Shown: piece after piece, positions 26,812 to 34,704 of the stretch | How the letters are laid out: each line of letters starts with the position of its first letter | Position numbering within the stretch: position 1 is the stretch's first letter | Assembly (NCBI GenBank): GCA_947492955.1 | Contig: CANLOV010000008.1 | Span: forward strand, 62,001-126,000 | Direction: 5' to 3' | From: an uncultured Cellulophaga sp. | GTDB lineage: Bacteria; Bacteroidota; Bacteroidia; Flavobacteriales; Flavobacteriaceae | Length of the DNA stretch: 64,000 nt | Made by a program: the position numbers and the translations under genes | Notes under the pieces: model-generated | Told to the model about the DNA's origin: nothing | The model's database searches: none | The model's input: only the letters and a program-made list of their open reading frames with translations

Positions 26812-26819
26812 CAAAAATA
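26812..26819 (-). promoter_or_regulatory. -7 element TATTTTTG for the MFS leader transcript
   Basis: Reads TATTTTTG on the minus strand. It would start transcription near 26807, giving a leader of about 158 nt before the exporter start codon. No clear -33 TTG is seen. Confidence 0.45.
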
Positions 26820-26887
26820 AGTAAAAAAACGTTTTGTTGTATTTATATATGTTAAATTAATTTTAAGTTATATTTATTGTTTATTTG

Positions 26888-27523
26888 ATGAAAAAAATAT
26901 TTTTTATAACATTATTTGTGGTTCTTGGGTGTAATGGCAAAAAAAAATACCATGATGAAGTAACAACTATTAAAGCTACAAGTAGTAGTGCTTATAATGC
27001 TATTGTGGCATATCAAAACAAGCAAAATGAAAGTTTTAAAAACCCAGAAACGTCACCTTTACCAGATAGGTACCGTAAAAATTTTGAAGGCTTAGAATTT
27101 TTTAAACCAGATACAAGCTATGTAGTTAAAGCAACCTTAATCCGCATACCCGAAGCTATACCTTTTATGATGCCTACCAATACCGATAGAAGAGCAGAAG
27201 AATATGTATATGGTGTACTGCATTTTGCCTTAAAAGGAAAACCATACCAATTAGAGGTATACAAAGGAACGGATGAAGAGGAAGAAGAAAACTATCTTTT
27301 TTTACCTTTTATGGATGCCACAAACGGACAAGAAACTTATGGGGGAGGTAGGTATATAGATTTAACTATTCCTAAAGAAGATACTTTGGTATTAGATTTT
27401 AATAAAGCCTATAATCCGTATTGTGCTTACAATAAAAAATATTCTTGCCCTAAAGTACCGAAAGTAAATAGTTTGCCAATACAAATTAAAGCAGGGGTAA
27501 AGGCTTTTAAGGTAAAAAAGTAA
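26888..27523 (+). CDS. DUF1684 lipoprotein
   Basis: A 211-residue lipoprotein; the ATG at 26888 is preferred to the in-frame TTG one codon earlier. The signal peptide ends in VVLGC, a good lipobox. The DUF1684 signatures are clear: FEGLEFFKPDTSYVVKA, YVYGVLHFALKGKPYQLEVY, the region FLPFMDATNGQETYGGGRYIDL, and DFNKAYNPYCAYNKKYSCP near the C-terminus. The family occurs widely in Bacteroidota and Actinobacteria and has no established function; the GGGRY and NPYCAY motifs with paired cysteines suggest a binding or catalytic site. It is convergent with the porin gene and shares its terminator. Confidence 0.92.
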   Translation: MKKIFFITLFVVLGCNGKKKYHDEVTTIKATSSSAYNAIVAYQNKQNESFKNPETSPLPDRYRKNFEGLEFFKPDTSYVVKATLIRIPEAIPFMMPTNTDRRAEEYVYGVLHFALKGKPYQLEVYKGTDEEEEENYLFLPFMDATNGQETYGGGRYIDLTIPKEDTLVLDFNKAYNPYCAYNKKYSCPKVPKVNSLPIQIKAGVKAFKVKK

Positions 27524-27526
27524 AAC

Positions 27527-27562
27527 AAAAAAGCTCCAATGAATTAACATTGGAGCTTTTAA
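27527..27562. terminator. Strong bidirectional terminator between DUF1684 and porin genes
   Basis: AAAAGCTCCAATG and CATTGGAGCTTTT form a perfect 13-bp stem around AATTAA, with A-run and T-run flanks that serve both strands. Confidence 0.85.
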
Positions 27563-27609
27563 TAAAGTATAAATTATTAAATACTATTTTTTTCTAAATC
27601 TCTTTTAAA

Positions 27610-28626
27610 TTAGAAAGAGTAGATAGCAGCAACTAAGAAAGAAGATAAGCTTTTAGTAGCTTGTCCATCATTATCTGGGAAAATATCTACTGATCCATTA
27701 TCTAATCTTAATTCTGGCTTAATAATTAAGTTTTCTATAGTATAACTACCGGTTAACGTTACAGCAAAAATACTTTCATCAGCAGGTAAGTTATCTAAAA
27801 CTCCTCCGTCAGATAATTGCTTAAAATATTCACCTCTTAATCCAATTGTGAAATCATCAGAAGTAGCTATTTGTGGGTATAAAGCAGCACCGTAAAAACC
27901 AGAACCATCATTATCTTGGTAAGCAGCGTTTATTCCTAAGTAAAAATCTTCAGAAACATCAAAACCACCAGTATAATCTACTTCAAAACCTAAACTAGCA
28001 TTTCCATCATAGTAGAAGTTTAAAAATTGTCCTGAGTAACCTAATTGTGCACCTAAAGAATACTCGCCTGTTAAGTTATGGTTTACATCAGTAACATTCA
28101 TAACAGCTAACATTAAGCTAAAATCTTCAGATAAAGCAAAATCAGCTTTTAAACCAACGTGAGAGAATGGTCCGTATGAAAATAAGTAAGAAGTACTGTA
28201 GTTAAAATTAGCAGCAGGAGAAATAACTTCATACCCTAAGTATGTGTTAAAACGACCAGCAGTTAAAGTAACATCATCAGATACATTCCAGTATGCATAC
28301 AATTGGTTTAAGTTAAAACCACCTGTAGCTTGCTCACCTCTTGGTCCAAAAGTTAAATCTGCAACTACACCAGTTTTAGCTCCTTCATAAGAAGCTATTA
28401 CGTTTGCCATACCTAAAGCAAAACCTGTTTCGTTAGCAAAAGAAGATTCTGGAGCAATAAGACCTCTATCTGTAGCACTTAAGTTAGTTTTAAAATAAGT
28501 ATCAACAGTACCACTAATAGATACTTTTTTAGACATTTCTTCTTCTTGTGCAAATGCAGTAGTTGCTACTAATGCAAACGCAGCAGTAAATAATCCTTTT
28601 ACGATTTTTGTTGAAATTCTTTTCAT
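27610..28626 (-). CDS. Outer-membrane beta-barrel porin next to the ammonium transporter
   Basis: A 338-residue protein with a signal peptide (residues 1-26, ending AFAQ) and alternating amphipathic strands up to a final aromatic residue (VAAIYSF), the hallmark of an outer-membrane beta-barrel. The pattern (SISGTVDTYFKTNL ... LTFGPRG ... NLNQLYAYWNVSDDVTLTAGRFNTYLGYEVI ... NYSTSYLFSYGPFSHVGLKADF) matches the Bacteroidota porins with an OmpL-like barrel. It follows amtB and glnK on the same strand but has its own promoter. By position I infer that it eases passage of small nitrogen compounds across the outer membrane; selectivity is unproven. Confidence 0.85.
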   Translation of the reverse strand: MKRISTKIVKGLFTAAFALVATTAFAQEEEMSKKVSISGTVDTYFKTNLSATDRGLIAPESSFANETGFALGMANVIASYEGAKTGVVADLTFGPRGEQATGGFNLNQLYAYWNVSDDVTLTAGRFNTYLGYEVISPAANFNYSTSYLFSYGPFSHVGLKADFALSEDFSLMLAVMNVTDVNHNLTGEYSLGAQLGYSGQFLNFYYDGNASLGFEVDYTGGFDVSEDFYLGINAAYQDNDGSGFYGAALYPQIATSDDFTIGLRGEYFKQLSDGGVLDNLPADESIFAVTLTGSYTIENLIIKPELRLDNGSVDIFPDNDGQATKSLSSFLVAAIYSF

Positions 28627-28716
28627 TTTAATTTGAGTTAATTTCCCTGTTTAGGGATTTGTAATAATTGTTTTGCTTTGATTTAATACTTAATCTTATA
28701 CTTTTTTTGAAGAGCG

Positions 28717-28747
28717 CGAATATATACTATTTTGCACTCTCCAAAAA
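28717..28747 (-). promoter_or_regulatory. Promoter candidate for the porin gene
   Basis: On the minus strand TTTTTGG (28747-28741) is followed after about 16-17 bp by TATATTCG (28724-28717), one mismatch from TAnnTTTG. A small dyad CCCTGTTTAGGG lies further downstream at 28645-28656 in the leader. Confidence 0.5.
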
Positions 28748-28763
28748 GTATAAAATTATATTT

Positions 28764-30017
28764 TTAGTGTTGGTTCATTCTAAAGTCAGAATAAGCATCC
28801 ATTCCGTGCTCGTGAATGTCTAATCCTTCTAATTCTTCTTCTTTAGTAACTCTTATTCCAACAGTTTTCTTAAGAGCAAATATGATAATGAAAGCAGTTA
28901 CACAACAGAATACACCAGTACAACCGATACCAGTTAATTGCCATATTAACTGATCCATACCAGCTTTATCTCCAAATATACCTACTGCTAAAGTTCCCCA
29001 GATACCACAGATAAGGTGTACTGCAACAGCACCAACTGGATCGTCTAACTTTAACTTATCTACTAATGCAACACCAAGTACTATAATAATACCAGCTAAG
29101 AAACCAATAACAACAGCTTCGTTAGGAGACATTAAATCTGCACCAGCAGTAATACCTACTAAACCACCTAAGATACCGTTAAGGAACATAGTAAGGTCGT
29201 AGTTTTTGTAAAGAATTGTAGAGAATATAAAAGAACCAACTCCACCTGCAGCAGCAGCTAAACATGTAGTAACTAATACTAAAGATGTTAATTGTGGGTC
29301 TGCAGATAAAACAGAACCTCCGTTAAATCCAAACCATCCTAACCATAATATTAATACCCCAGCAGCAGCTAAAGGAATGTTGTGTCCTGGTATTGCTTTT
29401 GGCTTTCCGTCTTCTCCAAATTTTCCAATTCTAGAACCTAATAAGTAGATAGCTATTAAAGCAGCCCATCCTCCTACAGAGTGTACTAATGTAGAACCAG
29501 CGAAATCGTGGAATCCACCAGCTTCTCCACCTAATGTAGATAAGAATCCACCACCCCATTGCCAAGATCCAACAATTGGGTAAACTAAACCTACATATAT
29601 AAGTGTAAATATCATAAATGCACCTAATTTAATACGCTCTGCAACAGCACCAGAAACAATAGTAGCTGCTGTAGCTGCGAACATTCCTTGGAATAAGAAA
29701 TCTGTCCACCATGTATAACCACCACTAGCGTAATCTGGAGTCATTCCGTTTTCAGGAGCTGCAATTCCAAATCCTGCAAATCCTAAGAAACCGCTATCTC
29801 CAAAGAAATCACCTGGGTACATTAAGTTAAAACCACCTATATAGTATAATAATAATCCTGTACAGATGATAAATACGTTTTTAAATAATATGTTTATTGT
29901 GTTTTTTTGTCTTGTAAGACCTATCTCTAAAAAAGAGAAACCTAAGTGCATGAAAAAAACTAGTGCCGTACACACCATCATCCATACATTGTTTGCTGTA
30001 AATAATCCTGCGTCCAT
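28764..30017 (-). CDS. amtB: Ammonium transporter
   Basis: A 417-residue inner-membrane protein with 11 hydrophobic segments, the normal Amt size. Family motifs are visible: NNVWMMVCTALVFFMHLGFSFLEIGL, DFLFQGMFAATAATIVSGAVAER, the first pore histidine in FHDFAGSTLVHSVGGWAAL, WLGWFGFNGGS, and the second pore histidine in VAVHLICGIWGTLAVG. It conducts ammonium into the cell under nitrogen limitation and is blocked by the PII protein. glnK is encoded 34 bp upstream on the same strand, the classical glnK-amtB pairing, so both probably share the operator-bearing promoter upstream. Confidence 0.97.
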   Translation of the reverse strand: MDAGLFTANNVWMMVCTALVFFMHLGFSFLEIGLTRQKNTINILFKNVFIICTGLLLYYIGGFNLMYPGDFFGDSGFLGFAGFGIAAPENGMTPDYASGGYTWWTDFLFQGMFAATAATIVSGAVAERIKLGAFMIFTLIYVGLVYPIVGSWQWGGGFLSTLGGEAGGFHDFAGSTLVHSVGGWAALIAIYLLGSRIGKFGEDGKPKAIPGHNIPLAAAGVLILWLGWFGFNGGSVLSADPQLTSLVLVTTCLAAAAGGVGSFIFSTILYKNYDLTMFLNGILGGLVGITAGADLMSPNEAVVIGFLAGIIIVLGVALVDKLKLDDPVGAVAVHLICGIWGTLAVGIFGDKAGMDQLIWQLTGIGCTGVFCCVTAFIIIFALKKTVGIRVTKEEELEGLDIHEHGMDAYSDFRMNQH

Positions 30018-30051
30018 TTTGTATAATTGTTAGTTGTTTGTAATAAATTGT

Positions 30052-30390
30052 TTAGTTAATTCCTGCTTGTCCGTTTTCCTTTGTTCTAATACGATAAGCA
30101 TCAATAACATCAGAAACGAATACTTTTCCGTCTCCTACGTTTCCTGTGCTAGCAGATTCTAGAATAGTGTTTACTGTTCTTTCTAAAAATTCATCAGAAA
30201 CTACAATAGTTAAGTGTCTTCTTTGAATGTCTGAAGTACTGTACGAAATTCCACGATATACATGACCTTGTTTTTCGTTACCAACTCCAGTTACATCCCA
30301 GTAGCTAAAGAAGTTCACTTCTATTTGATGTAAAGCCTTTTTTACTTCATCAAATTTTGATTTTCGAATAATTGCCTCGATTTTTTTCAT
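30052..30390 (-). CDS. glnK: PII nitrogen-regulatory protein
   Basis: A 112-residue signal-transduction protein of normal PII length. The start at 30390 (MKKIEAIIRKSKFDEVKKAL) is chosen over longer frames because it aligns with the family N-terminus. The T-loop contains the conserved YRGISY (Tyr at the position uridylylated in E. coli PII), and the B-loop reads TGNVGDGKVFV. The residue before the tip of the B-loop is Asn rather than the usual Lys (TGKIGDGK). PII proteins sense ATP/ADP and 2-oxoglutarate and block AmtB when nitrogen is plentiful. The linkage to amtB supports the GlnK name. Confidence 0.95.
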   Translation of the reverse strand: MKKIEAIIRKSKFDEVKKALHQIEVNFFSYWDVTGVGNEKQGHVYRGISYSTSDIQRRHLTIVVSDEFLERTVNTILESASTGNVGDGKVFVSDVIDAYRIRTKENGQAGIN

Positions 30391-30414
30391 AATTGATATT
30401 GTTATTTGTCGAAG

Positions 30415-30448
30415 CAAATATATGTTAAAAAAATTAACACCCTCAAAA
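30415..30448 (-). promoter_or_regulatory. Promoter of the glnK-amtB operon
   Basis: On the minus strand TTTTG (30448-30444), 21 bp, then TATATTTG (30422-30415), a perfect -7 element. The -33 element lies inside the proximal dyad at 30439-30459, so a protein bound there would directly affect polymerase binding. Confidence 0.7.
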
Positions 30449-30459
30449 TTTTAGGGGGT
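30439..30459. promoter_or_regulatory. Proximal dyad operator on the glnK promoter
   Basis: ACCCTC, AAAATTTT, AGGGGGT: an imperfect palindrome of about 20 bp with an 8-bp AT core, overlapping the -33 element. It is the reverse complement of the distal site over 19 bases. The binding protein is unknown. Confidence 0.55.
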
Positions 30460-30491
30460 ATAAGTCTAATTTTTAAATTTATTTTAATTAA

Positions 30492-30511
30492 ACCCCTAAA
30501 ATTTTGAGGGT
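30492..30511. promoter_or_regulatory. Distal dyad operator upstream of the glnK promoter
   Basis: ACCCCT, AAAATTTT, GAGGGT: the mirror image of the proximal site, with the centres of the two about 53 bp (five helical turns) apart. Together they fit ACCCYYAAAATTTTRRGGGT. The stretch from 30512 to 30791 shows nothing else I can assign. Confidence 0.5.
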
Positions 30512-30791
30512 ATGTTTATTTATTTCAAAAAAAATGAATATTTGATGATTTGTAAGCTTCTTGTGTGTGGTAATTAGTTGGTTTTGAGATTTTTGTATAA
30601 TAAAACCTTCTAAAGAGGATGTAAGAAAAAAGGATTAAAATTACTTGTGAAGTACTATTATTGCTTGTTTTTATATAAATAATAGCATTGTATTACTATT
30701 AATTATTTAAAATAAAAAGAGAGATGGGGGGGATAAAAAAAGACTAGCTTTTGCTATTTTATAATTTTTAACTGTAATTCTTTATCAGAAT

Positions 30792-30947
30792 TTAAACAGC
30801 TTTTTTGTATTTATGCTGAATTGTATTTATAGGGTAGATTTTAGTTGTGGTTTTCTTTGTTTTATTAGAAGAACGGTTAACACTAAAAACTAATAATAAT
30901 ACATTAACTACGACTAAAACGATAAGTATATTAAAAAAAGTAAGCAT
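30792..30947 (-). CDS. Micropeptide 1 (51 residues), member of a three-copy membrane micropeptide family
   Basis: A short ORF with an in-frame stop directly before its ATG. Residues 4-22 are one hydrophobic helix, followed by SVNRSS and a basic tail (NKTKKTTTK). Residues 1-25 align without gaps to the peptides at 46253 and 46408, sharing F4, I7, L11, N15, L17-L19 and S22-V23-N24-R25, with different synonymous codons, which argues for selection on the protein. A -7 element lies 29 bases upstream. It is probably an inner-membrane peptide with the positive tail inside the cell. No function is known to me. Confidence 0.6.
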   Translation of the reverse strand: MLTFFNILIVLVVVNVLLLVFSVNRSSNKTKKTTTKIYPINTIQHKYKKAV

Positions 30948-30975
30948 TTAATCTATGTTTTTAAGTATTATAACG

Positions 30976-30983
30976 CAAAAGTA
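30976..30983 (-). promoter_or_regulatory. -7 element TACTTTTG for micropeptide 1
   Basis: A perfect TAnnTTTG on the minus strand, placing the transcription start about 24 bases before the micropeptide ATG. The -33 region is not clear. Confidence 0.5.
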
Positions 30984-31063
30984 CACCTTTTCTTATATTA
31001 TACGCATGAAATATGATTAAAGTTGTGAAATGTGGAATTTTTGTGGTGTATGTTTAATTTTTG

Positions 31064-31252
31064 TTAATTTTTAAGGAAATGTTTAATGAAAAACAGTAAA
31101 ATAATAAATATTATAAACGTAATTCCTACGTTTATAACCCCTCTGTAATTTTTAGAATGCACATTTTTGTCCTTTTTATAGGATAAAGAAATAATTACTA
31201 TAAAAACAATAACAAAAAGTCCTGCGAAGATTAGTTGTCCGTTACTGAACAT
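31064..31252 (-). CDS. Small two-helix membrane protein, unassigned
   Basis: A 62-residue protein with two hydrophobic segments (about 7-24 and 41-58) separated by a basic loop (SYKKDKNVHSKNYRG). The loop charge suggests a hairpin with both ends outside and the loop in the cytoplasm. It lies 117 bp upstream of micropeptide 1 on the same strand and is divergent from the MazG-like gene 41 bp away. I do not recognise a family. The short length makes it less certain than larger genes, but the clean two-helix layout and lack of any competing frame support it. Confidence 0.55.
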   Translation of the reverse strand: MFSNGQLIFAGLFVIVFIVIISLSYKKDKNVHSKNYRGVINVGITFIIFIILLFFIKHFLKN

Positions 31253-31292
31253 ATTTTATATTTTTACGCAAAGCTAACTTAAAAAATAGATA

Positions 31293-31679
31293 ATGGAAAG
31301 TAAACTTAATGCTGTAGAGCAATTTCATAAAACTTTTGGGATGGGAGTTTCGGAAACACAGATTGCAGATTTAGGGGAAAGAAAAAATTTGCTTCGTTTT
31401 AATTTAATGGACGAGGAAAACAAAGAGTATTTAGAAGCTGCCAATAATAATGATATGGTGGAAGTGGCAGATGCTTTAGGGGATATGCTATACATTCTTT
31501 GTGGAACTATATTAGAGCATGGGATGCAGCATAAAATTACCGAAGTTTTTAATGAGATACAGCGTAGTAATATGAGTAAGCTTGGGGCAGATGGTAAACC
31601 CATATATAGGGAAGATGGTAAGGTGCTTAAAGGTCCAGATTATTTTAAGCCCAATATTGCTAGTATTCTAGAGAAATAA
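31293..31679 (+). CDS. MazG-like nucleoside triphosphate pyrophosphohydrolase
   Basis: A 128-residue all-alpha NTP pyrophosphohydrolase. The metal-binding pattern is visible as EENKEYLEA followed by EVADALGDMLYILCG (ExxE and ExxD type), which coordinates magnesium for hydrolysis of (d)NTP to NMP and pyrophosphate. The C-terminal part (FNEIQRSNMSKLGADGKPIYREDGKVLKGPDYFKPNI) matches the phosphoribosyl-ATP-pyrophosphohydrolase-like branch, in which the GKPI/GKVLKGP segment closes over the substrate. It could clean up non-canonical nucleotides. It is monocistronic, with a perfect terminator just after it. Confidence 0.88.
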   Translation: MESKLNAVEQFHKTFGMGVSETQIADLGERKNLLRFNLMDEENKEYLEAANNNDMVEVADALGDMLYILCGTILEHGMQHKITEVFNEIQRSNMSKLGADGKPIYREDGKVLKGPDYFKPNIASILEK

Positions 31680-31683
31680 ACAA

Positions 31684-31717
31684 AAAAAGGCTTCCTTAAA
31701 TTTAAGGAAGCCTTTAT
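31684..31717. terminator. Perfect palindromic terminator between convergent genes
   Basis: AAAGGCTTCCTTAAA is followed directly by its reverse complement, giving a 30-base palindrome with A and T flanks. It serves both the hydrolase gene and ilvE. Confidence 0.85.
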
Positions 31718-31733
31718 ATATATTAAGGTGTAC

Positions 31734-32798
31734 TTATACTTTATATCTCCAACCAAATTTATCTTCGGCTTTGTTATATTGTATATCCATTAATTGCTTT
31801 TTAAACCTAGTAGCATAAGAATTCTCTACAGTAGGAAGTTCGTAACGTTCATTTTTATATCCAAATCCTAAAATAGGATTAATAACAGCAGCAGTACCAC
31901 TACCAAACATTTCTGTTAAAGTATTGTTTTTTGCAGCTTCAACTAATTCAGATACTTTAATAGGACGAACTTCTACTTCTATACCTTGGTCTTCTGCCAT
32001 AGCTATTACAGATTTTCTAGTAACACCATCAAGAATACTATCGCTTGTAGGGCCAGTAATTAATTTATCTTTTATACGGATAAAAATATTCATAGTGCCC
32101 GCTTCTTCAATAAATTCATGCGTACTAGAGTCCGTCCAAACAATTTGCTGAAAACCTTCTTTTTGTGCTAATCCTGTTGGGTAAAATTGCCCAGCATAAT
32201 TTCCTGCGGCTTTAGCAAAACCAAAACCACCACTTGCAGCCCTACTATATTTTTCTGCAATTTTTACTCTTACTTCACCACCGTAGTAAGCTTGTACAGG
32301 AGCGCAGATAATAATAAATTTATATTCCCCAGCAGGAGAAGCGGTTACACCAGCTTCAGATGCTATTACAAATGGGCGTATATATAAGGAGTTACCATAA
32401 CCAGGTTTAATCCATTCGTCATCTAATTGTAATAAAGCATTTAAGCCAGAAAAGAATAAATCTTCAGGAAATTCTGGCATAGATAACCTAACGCAAGACT
32501 TGTTAATGCGTTGGTGATTTTCTTCTGGTCTAAAAAGCCAGACTTCATCATTATCATCTCTATAAGCTTTCATCCCTTCAAAAACTGCCTGTCCGTAATG
32601 TAAGACTTTTGCAGAAGGGTCTAATGTTAAGGGCTGGTATGGCATAATCTTAGGAGATTCCCATGCACCATTTTTATAATCACATACCATCATGTGGTCT
32701 GTGAAAATACTCCCAAAAGCTAAATTATTAAAATCAACTTCGCCTATTTTAGACGAGTCCGCTTTCTCAATAATCAGATTTTTTGACATTGTATTCAT
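31734..32798 (-). CDS. ilvE: Branched-chain amino-acid aminotransferase
   Basis: A 354-residue PLP enzyme of fold type IV that interconverts Leu/Ile/Val and their 2-oxo acids with 2-oxoglutarate/glutamate. Its length fits the long (BCAT-type) subfamily. Visible motifs: VLHYGQAVFEGMKAYR near residue 67, the PLP lysine in GFAKAAGNYAG (near 198), TDSSTHEFIEEAGTMNIF, and the C-terminal EMFGSGTAAVINPI. MNTM and the fourth-codon Met are both possible starts. It stands alone rather than in an ilv operon, as is common in this group. Confidence 0.95.
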   Translation of the reverse strand: MNTMSKNLIIEKADSSKIGEVDFNNLAFGSIFTDHMMVCDYKNGAWESPKIMPYQPLTLDPSAKVLHYGQAVFEGMKAYRDDNDEVWLFRPEENHQRINKSCVRLSMPEFPEDLFFSGLNALLQLDDEWIKPGYGNSLYIRPFVIASEAGVTASPAGEYKFIIICAPVQAYYGGEVRVKIAEKYSRAASGGFGFAKAAGNYAGQFYPTGLAQKEGFQQIVWTDSSTHEFIEEAGTMNIFIRIKDKLITGPTSDSILDGVTRKSVIAMAEDQGIEVEVRPIKVSELVEAAKNNTLTEMFGSGTAAVINPILGFGYKNERYELPTVENSYATRFKKQLMDIQYNKAEDKFGWRYKV

Positions 32799-32978
32799 TT
32801 GAAAAACATTTGAAAGAATAAAATTAATGAATTCTAGCTACTTGGGCTTCTTTTTTTACCTAAAAATGACCAGTTTTGCATACAAGTCATAAATTTTACC
32901 TATTAGAACAATTTTTAACGCTATGTTTAATGTTTTAGTATGTTTTTCGGAAAAATGATAATCAGATATTTTACGATG

Positions 32979-32986
32979 TATTTTTG
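32979..32986 (+). promoter_or_regulatory. -7 element TATTTTTG for mnmD
   Basis: A TAnnTTTG match 30 bases before the GTG start of mnmD; no clear -33 TTG. Confidence 0.4.
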
Positions 32987-33016
32987 ATATTGACAGTAAT
33001 ATTTTAAGAAAATAAG

Positions 33017-33685
33017 GTGAAGCGAAAAATAATAACAACATCAGACGGTTCAAAAACAATTCAGATAGAAGATTGGGACGAGCAATACCATTCTAAACAT
33101 GGTGCTATACAAGAAGCTTATCATGTATTTATTAAAAACGGATTAGACTTATACGAGAATAAATCCATAAATATATTAGAAATAGGTTTTGGAACAGGTT
33201 TAAATGCGTTAATAACATGTATAGAAGCTAAGCGTAAAAATCTTAATATTAATTATACAGGAGTAGAAGCTTACCCTGTTTTAGAAGAAGAATTGCAACA
33301 GCTAAATTATATAGCAGAATTAAAAGCTTATGATTTTGAAGCGGTTTTTAAAAAAATGCATAGCATAGATTGGGAAATTAATTTTCCAGTTTCTGAACAG
33401 TTATCATTAATAAAACAACAAAAAGATTTCATGGAAATTAAGGATGTTGATTGTTATGATTTGGTATATTTTGATGCTTTTGGAGCTAGAGTACAACCAG
33501 AATTATGGACAGAAGAAGTTTTTGCTAAAATGTATACTGCCATGAAAAATAACGGAGTATTGGTAACTTATGCAGCAAAAGGGAGTGTAAGGAGGGCTAT
33601 GTTAGCCGTAGGGTTTAAGGTAGAGCGTTTACCTGGACCTCCAGGGAAAAGAGAAATGCTAAGAGCAATTAAAGAAATAGTTTAG
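33017..33685 (+). CDS. mnmD: tRNA U34 methyltransferase MnmD (stand-alone form)
   Basis: A 222-residue SAM-dependent methyltransferase that completes 5-methylaminomethyl-(2-thio)uridine at the wobble position of some tRNAs. It starts at GTG, with AAGG directly before it. The SAM-binding site reads ILEIGFGTGLNALIT; the acidic/substrate motif is DLVYFDAFGARVQPELWTEEVF; the C-terminus YAAKGSVRRAMLAVGFKVERLPGPPGKREMLRA is diagnostic of the MnmC2/MnmD family. The oxidase half found fused in E. coli MnmC is absent, so this is the single-domain form common in Bacteroidota. TIGR01777 follows 88 bp downstream. Confidence 0.95.
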   Translation: MKRKIITTSDGSKTIQIEDWDEQYHSKHGAIQEAYHVFIKNGLDLYENKSINILEIGFGTGLNALITCIEAKRKNLNINYTGVEAYPVLEEELQQLNYIAELKAYDFEAVFKKMHSIDWEINFPVSEQLSLIKQQKDFMEIKDVDCYDLVYFDAFGARVQPELWTEEVFAKMYTAMKNNGVLVTYAAKGSVRRAMLAVGFKVERLPGPPGKREMLRAIKEIV

Positions 33686-33773
33686 TCTAAAATGTTAAAG
33701 CTTATTTAAAATTAATAACTATGCTGGTTTATTGGCTTACCTTGTATATGTTAATATGTAGAAAAGTGAGAAT

Positions 33774-34676
33774 ATGAAGATTTTGATAACAGGTGCAACA
33801 GGATTAATAGGGAGCGAGATAGTAGCCTTATGTCTTAACCAAAATATTGCTGTTAATTACTTAACAACACGTAAAGAAAAGATAGTATCTAAAGATAATT
33901 ATCAAGGGTTTTATTGGAATCCTAAAAAAAATGAAATAGATACCAATGCTTTTAATGGTGTTACTGCGATAATAAATTTAGCAGGAGCTAGTGTGTCTAA
34001 AAGATGGACTCCTGCTTATAAACAAGAAATAATTTCTAGCAGGGTAGATAGTTTGCAAACCCTTTATAGTGCTTTAGAGAAAAATAAAAATAATACTGTA
34101 AACTCCATTGTCTCTGCATCTGGTATAGGAGTTTATCCAAGTTCTTTTGAAAATTATTATAATGAAGAAGAGAAAGAAGTTGATGCTAGCTTTTTAGGAG
34201 AAGTAGTAACAATATGGGAAAAAGAAATTAATAAATTTAAGCAAATTGGATTAGAGGTTTCAGCTGTTAGGATAGGCTTAGTCTTATCTCGTAAAGGTGG
34301 TGCCTTGCCAGAAATAATGAAACCTATTAAATATTATGTAGGAGCACCCTTTGGAACAGGTATGCATTGGCAATCTTGGATACATATTACAGACTTGTCT
34401 CGTATTTTTTTACATATATTAAAAAATAATTTAGCAGGTGTTTATAATGGTGTAGCTCCTAATCCTGTAATAAATTCAAAATTTACAAAGCAAGTAGCAA
34501 AATTGTTAGATAGACCTTTGTTTTTGCCAAACGTGCCAGCTTTTGTAATGAAGATGATATTAGGCGAAATGTCATACTTATTATATGCTAGTCAACGTGT
34601 AAGCAGTAAAAAAATTCAAGAAACGGGTTTTAATTTTGTTTATAGCTCTTTATATGCTGCCTTAGAAAAAGCTTAA
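33774..34676 (+). CDS. TIGR01777 family SDR-type nucleoside-diphosphate-sugar epimerase
   Basis: A 300-residue cytoplasmic protein with an extended SDR fold. The NAD(P)-binding motif is ILITGATGLIGSEI at the N-terminus, then AIINLAGASVSKRWTPAYKQEIISSRV, SASGIGVYPSS, and VSAVRIGLVLSRKGGALPEIMKP with the C-terminal DUF1731-like part (LFLPNVPAFVMKMILGEMSYLLYASQRVSSKKIQETGF). The family (YfcH/SulA-like epimerase) has no firm substrate. It is probably expressed alone or with mnmD. Confidence 0.93.
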   Translation: MKILITGATGLIGSEIVALCLNQNIAVNYLTTRKEKIVSKDNYQGFYWNPKKNEIDTNAFNGVTAIINLAGASVSKRWTPAYKQEIISSRVDSLQTLYSALEKNKNNTVNSIVSASGIGVYPSSFENYYNEEEKEVDASFLGEVVTIWEKEINKFKQIGLEVSAVRIGLVLSRKGGALPEIMKPIKYYVGAPFGTGMHWQSWIHITDLSRIFLHILKNNLAGVYNGVAPNPVINSKFTKQVAKLLDRPLFLPNVPAFVMKMILGEMSYLLYASQRVSSKKIQETGFNFVYSSLYAALEKA

Positions 34677-34704
34677 GCATTATTTTTTATAAAGTTTGAT
34701 GACA

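Noticed and set aside
32856-33059. Minus-strand 67-codon frame overlapping the mnmD start
   Set aside because: It overlaps the conserved N-terminus of mnmD and its promoter, and the peptide has no recognisable pattern.
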